From positions 1 to 26,440 of the forward strand of contig JALUER010000090.1 of assembly GCA_027043825.1 (NCBI GenBank): a stretch of DNA of 26,440 nucleotides. Direction: 5' to 3'. Below, in pieces: positions 15,131 through 20,694 of this stretch (positions are counted from its first letter, which is position 1; each line of letters opens with the position of its first letter). The position numbers were made by a program, and so were the translations under genes. The notes under the pieces are model-generated. The model was given only the letters and a program-made list of their open reading frames with translations, had not been told where the DNA came from and ran no database searches. Source of the stretch: Microcaldota archaeon (GTDB taxonomy: Archaea; Iainarchaeota; Iainarchaeia; JAADDC01).

Positions 15131-16098
15131 CCAAACTTGTAGCCACAGTAGGGACAGAACTTTGCGTCGGCGGGCACCATTCTACCACACTGGGGACATC
15201 TCTTCATGTTGGCCGCCGCCGGCTGGGGTGCACCCTGGGGCGGGACGAAGCCAGCGGCCATCCCCATGGCCGGTGCCGTGTACCCCGCCGGCGCCATACC
15301 CATCATACCGGGCATCAACATCCCCATGCCCATCCCCATACCCATGCTGCCCGCCGGGTTCTGGGCAAGGTTCTTCGATATTCTCTCCATGGCCTGCATC
15401 TGCATGATCTGTCTGAACTGCTCCCAGTTCTCTGCCTTGGAGAGGAAGGGCAGGTACTTCTCCATCTGCGGGTCCGCCACCTTGAAGACGGGGTTTATCC
15501 TGACAAGCCTCAGCCCTATCTGCCGGAAGGCATCTTCGAGGACCACCCTCGCCCCCGTGGCAGCCTTGAGGAGGTTTGCGAACTCCTTGGGTGATAGGGA
15601 GTCAAGGAAGGTCGTTATGGCAGAGTTTATGGTGTTCCTCAGGTACTCGCTCAGCTCCTCCTCCGTCACCTGCCCCTTGGTACCCACGTACTCCTTCAGG
15701 AACACCTCGGGCTTGTCCACCTTGTACATGTAGTCCCCGTGGAAGTTCACGGCTATGTGGAGGTCCTTCCCGGCGTATCCCTGACCTCCAAACTTGCCCT
15801 GCCTCTCGATGGTCGATATGAAGTAGATCTCGGCCTTGAAGGCCTTGGCGTACTCCCCTATGCCCGGTATCTTCTCTATAAGATCACTCAGCCAGGGGAA
15901 GTTGGCGGTGGTCAGGACGTGTCTCCCCTCTTCCAGGACACCCATGATCTTTCCATCCCTGAGGAAGACGGCCACCTGCCCGGCCCTCACGACCACTACG
16001 GAGCCGAAGAGGAGCCTGTCATCCGGCCACTTCCAGGCAACTATGTTCCGGGCCGCATCCTCGTTCCATTCTATGACGAGTGCGTGACCTTCAGCCAT
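15127..16098 (-). CDS. SPFH/band-7 domain protein with C-terminal zinc ribbon (YdjI-like)
   Basis: 323 residues. I chose ATG 16098 because GGAGGTGA lies 6 bases upstream; an earlier TTG at 16113 would place that Shine-Dalgarno inside the gene. The SPFH domain (about 5-215) has LVIEWNEDAARNIVAWKWPD, VVVRAGQVAVFLRDGKIMG, EEGRHVLTTANFPWL and AEIYFISTIERQGKFGGQGY, the pattern of the stomatin-like family with a zinc ribbon (COG4260 type). A helix with ENWEQFRQIMQMQAMERIS follows, then a low-complexity Gly/Met/Pro linker with a GM repeat, and a terminal zinc ribbon CPQCG...CPYCG. No signal peptide or membrane helix: a peripheral scaffold is expected. Confidence 0.88.
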   Translation of the reverse strand: MAEGHALVIEWNEDAARNIVAWKWPDDRLLFGSVVVVRAGQVAVFLRDGKIMGVLEEGRHVLTTANFPWLSDLIEKIPGIGEYAKAFKAEIYFISTIERQGKFGGQGYAGKDLHIAVNFHGDYMYKVDKPEVFLKEYVGTKGQVTEEELSEYLRNTINSAITTFLDSLSPKEFANLLKAATGARVVLEDAFRQIGLRLVRINPVFKVADPQMEKYLPFLSKAENWEQFRQIMQMQAMERISKNLAQNPAGSMGMGMGMGMLMPGMMGMAPAGYTAPAMGMAAGFVPPQGAPQPAAANMKRCPQCGRMVPADAKFCPYCGYKFG

Positions 16099-16609
16099 CG
16101 TTGTCACCTCCAACCTTCTTCAGTATGGAATCCCTCTCCTTCAGGATGACCTTCACCTTGTCTATGCCGGAGATGAGCTCCCTCACCTTCGCAGATGCCT
16201 GCGAGTCGTCCACGCCTGCCACGGACACCAGCTCATCCACGGCCTTCCTCAGACCCTCTACCATATTTAGCAGGTTGTAGTCCAGCTCCAGCACCTTCAT
16301 TAGCTCCTCCTGCTCCACATTGACACTGTCCAGCCAGCCGGAGTATCCCAGCTGGAACGACTCCACGTACCTCAGCAGCGTCTCCAGCATCTGGGAGACC
16401 TGCTCCATGGGCATGATATTAGCCGAGGGATCCGTTAGCACGATATTCTTCTCTACTTCCCTGAGGGTGTTTATCATTTCGCTTATCCTGTTCCTCACGT
16501 ACTGGTGCACCCGCAGGCTCTCCTCCCTCAACAACTCCTTTTCTTTGTACTCCTTTATGCCGGGGATAAACGACTCTATCTTTTCTACAAGCTCCTTCAT
16601 GGTACTCAT
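16091..16609 (-). CDS. Helical partner protein of the SPFH cassette
   Basis: 172 residues. I prefer ATG 16609 (MSTMKELVEK) because a TATA box is centred 26 bases upstream; an upstream ATG at 16624 would add five residues. The protein is nearly all helix. It opens with IESFIPGIKEYKEKELLREE, resembling a bacterial/archaeal family of unknown function with an IPG-x-x-x-Y-K-x-K-E-x-R-R/E start, and later has FQLGYSGWLDSVNVEQEELM and LELDYNLLNMVEGLRKAVDE. No catalytic motif. It is the first gene of the four-gene cassette and overlaps the SPFH gene by 8 bases. A PspA-like coat role is possible by analogy, but the sequence is not an evident PspA. Confidence 0.78.
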   Translation of the reverse strand: MSTMKELVEKIESFIPGIKEYKEKELLREESLRVHQYVRNRISEMINTLREVEKNIVLTDPSANIMPMEQVSQMLETLLRYVESFQLGYSGWLDSVNVEQEELMKVLELDYNLLNMVEGLRKAVDELVSVAGVDDSQASAKVRELISGIDKVKVILKERDSILKKVGGDNDG

Positions 16610-16630
16610 GTAGGGAAAAGGCATAGGTCA

Positions 16631-16638
16631 TTTTTATT
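16631..16638 (-). promoter_or_regulatory. TATA box for the SPFH/zinc-ribbon cassette
   Basis: AATAAAAA on the minus strand is centred about 26 bases before ATG 16609, which selects that start and implies a leaderless transcript for the four-gene cassette. Confidence 0.6.
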
Positions 16639-16660
16639 CATTTCGTGGCCACCGGCCCGA

Positions 16661-17056
16661 CTACAGGGACAGCAAGACTACTGCGAGCATGGCCAGTGCT
16701 ATACCCACTTCCTTGTAGGTGTCCAGCCTTTCTCCCAAGAAGAGGGCTGCCAGAATGACCGTGACTGCTATGGAGAGGCTCGTGAGGGGAACGACGATGG
16801 AGACCTTCCCCGATCCCACCGCCTCCAGGTAGAAGAGGTATCCCAGGATGGATGTCAATGCCGCTGCCAGGGCGACCCCCACGTAGGGCCGGACCACTTC
16901 TCCCCTCGGGGCGACGAAGAAGGAAAGCGCCAGCGCCGCGATCCCGTAGATGATGAGGAACGTCCTCTCGTCCACGCCCCTCAGGGCTACCTTCACCAAC
17001 ACGCCCTGGAGACCCCAGAAAAGGATGACCAGGAAAGTGGCAATCCTCCAGTCCAC
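16661..17056 (-). CDS. Half-size EamA/DMT-family membrane transporter
   Basis: 131 residues from GTG 17056, chosen because a TATA box (AATATATAC on the plus strand, 17078-17086) is centred 26 bases upstream; the frame also stays open to 17119 but that extension would include the promoter. About four or five membrane helices are visible: ATFLVILFWGLQGVLVKVAL, TFLIIYGIAALALSFFVA, VGVALAAALTSILGYLFYL, SIVVPLTSLSIAVTVILAAL then LFLGER, and EVGIALAMLAVVLLSL. The GxLFYLEAVGSGKVSIVVPL to LFLGER segment is the EamA signature. Full-length members have ten helices, so this half-repeat form probably works as a dimer. Substrate unknown. Confidence 0.88.
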   Translation of the reverse strand: MDWRIATFLVILFWGLQGVLVKVALRGVDERTFLIIYGIAALALSFFVAPRGEVVRPYVGVALAAALTSILGYLFYLEAVGSGKVSIVVPLTSLSIAVTVILAALFLGERLDTYKEVGIALAMLAVVLLSL

Positions 17057-17077
17057 GCCTAAAATAGCACCCCATCC

Positions 17078-17086
17078 AATATATAC
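17078..17086 (-). promoter_or_regulatory. TATA box for the EamA-family gene
   Basis: GTATATATT on the minus strand, centred 26 bases upstream of GTG 17056. It fixes the start and implies leaderless transcription. Confidence 0.6.
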
Positions 17087-17143
17087 CTTCTCGTGTGGCG
17101 GGAAGCTGTAGCCGGGCAATCCTTTCGAAACCCCGAGTCTTCT

Positions 17144-17212
17144 CTCGGGAGGGTGGTCGGAGCGGAGGCGGAGACCACCCCTACCACGGGGTCATAGGGG
17201 TGGATACCCCAT
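17144..17212. repeat. 69-nt structured repeat, copy A
   Basis: 66 of 69 bases match copy B at 20029-20097. It contains the GGGTGGTC/GACCACCC stem with a 14-base loop and a run of ACCCC/GGGGT units that can pair in more than one way. The three differences lie in the first loop and stem; C to T at the stem changes a G-C to a G-T pair, so pairing is kept. It ends 3 bases before a fragment of the tRNA-Pro 3' end. Confidence 0.9.
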
Positions 17213-17215
17213 AGT

Positions 17216-17230
17216 GGGCCCGCGGGGATT
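17216..17230 (-). repeat. Duplicate of the last 15 nt of tRNA-Pro
   Basis: GGGCCCGCGGGGATT is identical to 17327-17341, the acceptor strand, T-stem strand and first three T-loop bases of tRNA-Pro. After two extra bases, CGAACC also matches. It lies 111 bases from the intact gene and cannot form a tRNA. Confidence 0.9.
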
Positions 17231-17326
17231 ATCGAACCGAAGGGGCTACGCCCCTTTCGAAACCCCCGTAGTGCGTGCGATCGTTAGATCGCACCCGCTT
17301 GCGGATCAACCGAGCATCGGTTGAAT

Positions 17327-17400
17327 GGGCCCGCGGGGATTCGAACCCCGGTCGCGGCCGCCCGAAGGCCGTATGCTAGGCCAGGCTACACCACGGGCCC
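17327..17400 (-). tRNA. tRNA-Pro (anticodon CGG)
   Basis: 74 bases on the minus strand. Acceptor stem GGGCCCG/CGGGCCC, anticodon stem CGGCC/GGCCG around loop TTCGGGC (anticodon CGG, decoding CCG), and T-arm CGGGG-TTCGAAT-CCCCG. A G-T pair at 10-25 closes the D stem. No intron and no encoded CCA. The TATA box for it is at 17426-17433. Reading downstream, its 3' end runs straight into the hairpin array. Confidence 0.96.
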
Positions 17401-17435
17401 TCGTCTTTTATTCAGTTGGGGAAAAGTATATTAAC
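17401..17435. promoter_or_regulatory. Divergent promoter between tRNA-Pro and the TIM-barrel gene
   Basis: Only 35 bases separate the 5' end of tRNA-Pro from the opposite ATG. TTTTATT (17406-17412, plus strand) is centred about 27 bases before ATG 17436. TAATATAC (17426-17433, minus strand) is centred about 29 bases before the tRNA. Each TATA box therefore lies between the other box and its own start site, so the two preinitiation complexes would collide. Confidence 0.65.
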
Positions 17436-18308
17436 ATGAGAGCTATCCTTGAGTGGGGAACGTATAACGGGCTTTCTACACTGAGAAAGGCCTTCCTTCT
17501 CGGTGTGAGATTGACTGAGATCCCTCCCGGCGACTTCATGAAGAGAAGGGACGAAGGCTACTTTGATTCCTACCGGGAAACGGCTTCATCCTTCTCGGTG
17601 ATAACGGCCCATGGCCCCTACTACGCCCTTTCGGGTAAAGACCTGGACACACTTGAGAAGTCCAGGAGGGTCCACGTTAGGGCCATTCAGATGGCCGAGC
17701 GGGCCGGGGCGAGTGTTTACAACGTGCACTTGGGCGGTGTAGGTGAGGACAGGGACGCCTCCATTCACCTGGCTGCAGAGACCGTAAAGGAGATGTTGAA
17801 TGCAACGAAGGACATCATAATAACCCTGGAAACAACCTACTCCCCCAAGTTCCTTGGGTTCCCTGAAGACGTACGGGCCATAATGGAAATTGTAGGGGAT
17901 GAGAGGGTAGGGATATCCTTCCAGCTGGAGAACGACTTCATACGGGAAATGGAGGTATACAAGGATGGCAAGTTCCACGAGGCAGACTCGAAGGTGGACG
18001 AGCAATTCTGGATAGGCCTGCTCAGGAAGCACAAGGACCTCTTTGCAGGCCACGTGTCCCTGCGCTTCTCCCAGGTCACTGGCCTCTACCTCAGGAAGCG
18101 GATCTTCGTTAAGAAGAGGACGCCTCTGGGCATGGGATATCCCTCCCTGGACGTCCTGTCCCGGGCCCTGGCAGAATACATCGTGAAGCACGTGGAGTAT
18201 GAAAGTACACCTGTTCACCTCATCTACACCGGTCCGCCCGAGACGAAGTACAGGGACGCCATAAAGTTCTACTACTATGTGGCCCGGGAGGTGGCAGAGC
18301 ATCTCTAA
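17436..18308 (+). CDS. AP-endonuclease/xylose-isomerase-like TIM-barrel protein
   Basis: 290 residues from ATG 17436 (MRAILEWGTYNG); the frame stays open upstream only because it crosses the tRNA antisense, and the TATA box at 17406 supports this start. The sequence has the order of an endonuclease IV-like barrel: ITAHGPYY (H59), VYNVHLGG (H98), IITLETTY (E132), FQLENDF (E165/D167), GHVSLRF (H206), RTPLGMGYPSLDVL and a late LIYTGPPE (E269). The D-x-x-H and second D-x-H of classical endonuclease IV are missing, so metal binding is altered; a sugar isomerase or a different nuclease is possible. The 3' end overlaps the helicase gene by 32 bases, which suggests coupled expression and a DNA-processing role, though this is inference. 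Confidence 0.75.
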   Translation: MRAILEWGTYNGLSTLRKAFLLGVRLTEIPPGDFMKRRDEGYFDSYRETASSFSVITAHGPYYALSGKDLDTLEKSRRVHVRAIQMAERAGASVYNVHLGGVGEDRDASIHLAAETVKEMLNATKDIIITLETTYSPKFLGFPEDVRAIMEIVGDERVGISFQLENDFIREMEVYKDGKFHEADSKVDEQFWIGLLRKHKDLFAGHVSLRFSQVTGLYLRKRIFVKKRTPLGMGYPSLDVLSRALAEYIVKHVEYESTPVHLIYTGPPETKYRDAIKFYYYVAREVAEHL

Positions 18309-19932
18309 GCTAAAACCCCGGGAGTACCAGAAAAGGGCAGTCAAGGAGGCCCTCCGGAGGGAAAGATTAGCGGTTATTATGCCTACCGGGGCGGGGAAGA
18401 CCCTGGTTGGCCTCCTCTTTGTCGAGACCCTCGCCCCGAAGGTGAAAAAGGTCCTTGTACTGGAGCCCACTCGCATCCTCGTGGAGCAAACCTACGACTT
18501 CTACCGCCGCTACTCGGACCTGGACGTGGGGATGTATCACGGGCTTGTGAAGGATGAATCTGCCCTCAAGAGAAAGGTGCTCGTAACTACACCCGAGTCT
18601 GCCCTGGCCTTGGGTCTGTTTGATGTAGACGTAGTGGTAGTAGACGAGTGTCACCACGCGGTGGGTGAAGACCCCCTTAGAAAGTTTCTGGAAAAGGTGG
18701 GGGCCAAGTACAGGTTGGGCCTCTCTGCCCACATCCCTTCCCGTCACCGGAAGGTCATACAGAAACTCATAGGCCCCATAAGGGAGTGGAGATACGATGA
18801 TCCGCTGATAAGGCCTTACGTGGCCCAGTGGGTAGCGGAGGTTTACGAAGCACCCTTTGATGAAGAGGAAAGAAGCGTTTATGACGAAATCGAGGGTCTT
18901 AGGACGGTAAGTGAGGGAAGGGAAAAGATACTCTACAGGCTTGCCCTCACCTACCTTTCCCGGGACGGGGCCCTCGCCCTCAAAGAGAGCATCAGCAAGA
19001 AAACGAAGCTCGCGGCACTCCTATCCCACCTTAGGGAACGGGTGATCAAGCTGAGGGATCTTCACAAATGGGAGATCCTCCAGAGAGTACTGGAACAACA
19101 CGACTATGAAAAGGCCCTTATCTTCATAGACAGGGTTGTGGTGGCGAGGCGGGTGGCCCAGCTCCTGGGAGCTGTCCTGATAACTGGGAGGAGGTCGGTG
19201 GAAGAGAGGAAGAAAGAGCTGGAGGAGGCCAGGAAGGCCCGGATACTGGTTTCCACCTCGGCAGGGGAAGAGGGGGTGGACCTCCCCACGGTGGACCTGC
19301 TCGTCATATGGAGTAACGCCTCCTCGCCCCTTAGGTTTATCCAAAGAAGGGGGAGGGCCCTCCGGCCGGCGGGAAGAATACCGAAGTCCGTGGTCTTCAT
19401 AGTAACCCCTGACACGATAGACTTGGACCTCTTCGTGGAGGGGGTCTACGCAGCGAAAAACGCAGGGGTGGACGTTGGTGTCCTCACAGGACTGGTGGAG
19501 AGGTACGCAAGGATGGGCGTGAGGAGGAAGATCCTTGAGTTCCTGGACGAACCCCTGCCTGAGGAGTGGATAGCAGAGCTGACAGGGCTCCCCAGGTCAA
19601 CCGTGCAGAGGCACCTCCGGATACTGTGTGAGGAAGGGGTAGTGGCCGTTGTCTACACTGAGAGGGGGAGGTGTTACCTACGGAGCGACCTCCTTCCCTC
19701 CTTCGCGGAGAATCGGCCCGATCTGTTCCAGGGAGGCGCCAGAATAAAGGTGAAAACGGATGGCAGAAAGAGGGCTCCACCCTTCTACCTGAGGAGTGTT
19801 GTGGTATCGGAGAAGAGGAATGGCACAGAGTACGTCTATACTTTACGGGTGAACTGCTACGTGAAAAAGGAGGCATGGCCCCTCCTAAGGAAACACTACT
19901 CCACACCGGCTGTATACAGAACGTGGGGGTGA
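18277..19932 (+). CDS. SF2 DEAD/DEAH-type helicase with C-terminal winged helix (Hef/ERCC4-helicase-like)
   Basis: 551 residues from ATG 18277, overlapping the TIM-barrel gene by 32 bases. Helicase motifs: Q-motif region LKPREYQKRAVKEAL, motif I PTGAGKT (36-42), Ia EPTRILVEQ, Ib VTTPE, motif II DECH (123-126), motif III as GLSAHIPS instead of the usual G-L-S/T-A-T/S-P, motif V STSAGEEGVDLP, and motif VI QRRGRALRPAG. The organisation recalls the helicase half of archaeal Hef, but no ERCC4 nuclease or HhH domain follows. Instead, EWIAELTGLPRSTVQRHLRI forms a winged helix-turn-helix, and a basic tail ends the protein. The TGA is the first three bases after the T that starts the 23-base repeat of the tRNA-Thr locus, so the gene ends exactly at that duplication. 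Confidence 0.85.
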   Translation: MWPGRWQSISKLKPREYQKRAVKEALRRERLAVIMPTGAGKTLVGLLFVETLAPKVKKVLVLEPTRILVEQTYDFYRRYSDLDVGMYHGLVKDESALKRKVLVTTPESALALGLFDVDVVVVDECHHAVGEDPLRKFLEKVGAKYRLGLSAHIPSRHRKVIQKLIGPIREWRYDDPLIRPYVAQWVAEVYEAPFDEEERSVYDEIEGLRTVSEGREKILYRLALTYLSRDGALALKESISKKTKLAALLSHLRERVIKLRDLHKWEILQRVLEQHDYEKALIFIDRVVVARRVAQLLGAVLITGRRSVEERKKELEEARKARILVSTSAGEEGVDLPTVDLLVIWSNASSPLRFIQRRGRALRPAGRIPKSVVFIVTPDTIDLDLFVEGVYAAKNAGVDVGVLTGLVERYARMGVRRKILEFLDEPLPEEWIAELTGLPRSTVQRHLRILCEEGVVAVVYTERGRCYLRSDLLPSFAENRPDLFQGGARIKVKTDGRKRAPPFYLRSVVVSEKRNGTEYVYTLRVNCYVKKEAWPLLRKHYSTPAVYRTWG

Positions 19933-19952
19933 GAGAAGCCCCGGGCGGGATT
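19930..19952 (-). repeat. Duplicate of the tRNA-Thr 3' end plus flank (23 nt)
   Basis: These 23 bases recur exactly at 20097-20119. Fifteen of them (GCCCCGGGCGGGATT) are the tRNA-Thr 3' end up to the third T-loop base; the other eight (TGAGAGAA) are its 3' flank. The helicase stop codon lies in this copy. The copies are separated by 144 bases. Confidence 0.92.
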
Positions 19953-20096
19953 ACCCAACGGCCAAGTTCTTTGGCCGGACGAGTGTAGGGTGCTCCTCGC
20001 TTCCGCTCGAGCACCCTCCAGGTTCGATCTCGGGAGGGTGGTCGGAGCGGGAGCGGAGATCACCCCTACCACGGGGTCATAGGGGTGGATACCCCA
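19953..20096. repeat. 144-nt hairpin-rich insert beside tRNA-Thr
   Basis: No open reading frame of note. Stem-loops are CGGCCAA/TTGGCCG (19959-19977), AGGGTGCTC/GAGCACCCT with a 13-base loop (19987-20017) and the GGGTGGTC/GATCACCC stem (20036-20065) of the shared 69-nt element. It is flanked by the 23-base direct repeats, as expected for an insertion at the tRNA 3' end. No terminal inverted repeats are evident and it is too small to encode an integrase. Confidence 0.75.
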
Positions 20097-20097
20097 T
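20029..20097. repeat. 69-nt structured repeat, copy B
   Basis: Matches copy A (17144-17212) at 66 of 69 bases, in the same orientation relative to the neighbouring tRNA. Here it abuts the true tRNA-Thr: only TTCTCTC separates it from the mature 3' end, so it would be transcribed in the tRNA trailer. Confidence 0.9.
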
Positions 20098-20104
20098 GAG
20101 AGAA

Positions 20105-20177
20105 GCCCCGGGCGGGATTTGAACCCGCGACCTCTCGCTTACCAAGCGAGCGCTCTACCAGGCTGAGCTACCGGGGC
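20105..20177 (-). tRNA. tRNA-Thr (anticodon GGT)
   Basis: 73 bases on the minus strand. Acceptor GCCCCGG/CCGGGGC, D-arm with GCTCAGCCTGGTAGAGC, anticodon stem CTCGC/GCGAG around TTGGTAA (anticodon GGT, decoding ACC), T-arm GCGGG-TTCAAAT-CCCGC. No intron and no encoded CCA. A TATA box (TATTAAAA, 20205-20212) lies about 30 bases upstream. Confidence 0.97.
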
Positions 20178-20204
20178 ACGTCGATCAAATGTTGAGAAAG
20201 AACG

Positions 20205-20212
20205 TTTTAATA
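20205..20212 (-). promoter_or_regulatory. TATA box for tRNA-Thr
   Basis: TATTAAAA on the minus strand, centred about 31 bases before the tRNA 5' end. The region between holds no other feature. Confidence 0.55.
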
Positions 20213-20215
20213 TTC

Positions 20216-20665
20216 TTACCCCGGAGGCGGAGTAGTTCCCTCACTTGCTGTTACAACGAGATTTACTTCGTCACTTTTGTAGCCGTACTTCCACAGATAA
20301 AACTTGTAGCTATCGGCCAAAGAGTTCGAGACTATCTTGAAGAGTGCGAGGCCGTTTTCACAAGACTCAGGATAGCTGCTCCCCAGGATGAGCTCGTCCG
20401 TTCCTACTATTCCGACCAGCGTTCCCTGCGCGTCCTCTATACCCCTGCAGCTGGCAAGTTGGACGTTTACCTCAAAAAGGTATCCGGTCTCACCGAGGGA
20501 GGTTACGGTAGCAGAAGCGGAGAGGAGGTGAGGAGGCGGCACGAAGTTGGGGGTTTCAACGTCCCTGTTTACAGCTTCTTGGACGAGAGCATAGGCAAGC
20601 GTACCTATGGTAAGGGCCAGGAGGGCGAGCAGAGTGACGGCCACTATCTCGCTGAAGCCCCTCAC
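20216..20665 (-). CDS. Archaeal type IV pilin/archaellin-like protein
   Basis: 149 residues from GTG 20665, which lies 25 bases after a TATA-like box (AATAAAAAG, 20686-20694). The N-terminus MRGFSEIVAVTLLALLALT matches the archaeal pilin pattern: a short basic leader (R-G-F), then S/A-E-I-V and a 20-residue hydrophobic helix that would form the pilus core. The rest is a beta-rich domain with two cysteines (SCRGIEDAQG and ESCENGLALF) that may form a disulfide outside the cell, and a PPPG end. The prepilin peptidase encoded at 6009-6695 is a candidate processing enzyme. It follows the 2-phosphoglycerate kinase gene but appears to have its own promoter. Confidence 0.8.
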   Translation of the reverse strand: MRGFSEIVAVTLLALLALTIGTLAYALVQEAVNRDVETPNFVPPPHLLSASATVTSLGETGYLFEVNVQLASCRGIEDAQGTLVGIVGTDELILGSSYPESCENGLALFKIVSNSLADSYKFYLWKYGYKSDEVNLVVTASEGTTPPPG

Positions 20666-20685
20666 GGGTCTAAAAGAACGGAGGC

Positions 20686-20694
20686 CTTTTTATT
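20686..20694 (-). promoter_or_regulatory. TATA-like box for the pilin-like gene
   Basis: AATAAAAAG on the minus strand overlaps the stop codon of the upstream kinase gene and is centred 25 bases before GTG 20665. Confidence 0.5.

Larger units (their letters stand above)
17111..17326. repeat. Hairpin array with tRNA 3'-end fragments downstream of tRNA-Pro
   Basis: No gene is seen in this stretch. It holds a chain of separate stem-loops: CCCGAG/CTCGGG (17132-17149), GGGTGGTC/GACCACCC (17151-17180), GGGGT/ACCCC (17197-17210), AAGGGGC/GCCCCTT (17240-17256), GTGCGATC/GATCGCAC (17275-17294), CCGC/GCGG (17295-17304), TCAACCGA/TCGGTTGA (17306-17324). Two copies of CTTTCGAAACCCC (17122-17134, 17254-17266) and one exact 15-base copy of the tRNA-Pro 3' end (17216-17230) are interspersed. 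The stems share pairing but not sequence, which points to structure being maintained. Function unknown. Confidence 0.8.

Noticed and set aside
17144..17212. Box C/D or H/ACA guide RNA for the 69-nt element
   Set aside because: I see no convincing RTGATGA and CTGA boxes in either strand, nor a hairpin followed by ACA at the proper distance.
17111..17326. CRISPR array
   Set aside because: The hairpins differ in sequence and spacing, and no regular repeat-spacer pattern or cas gene is present.
17325..17435. N-terminal extension of the TIM-barrel protein through the tRNA-Pro gene
   Set aside because: The extension is antisense to a complete tRNA. The TATA box at 17406 fits ATG 17436 and MRAILEWGT is a sensible barrel start.
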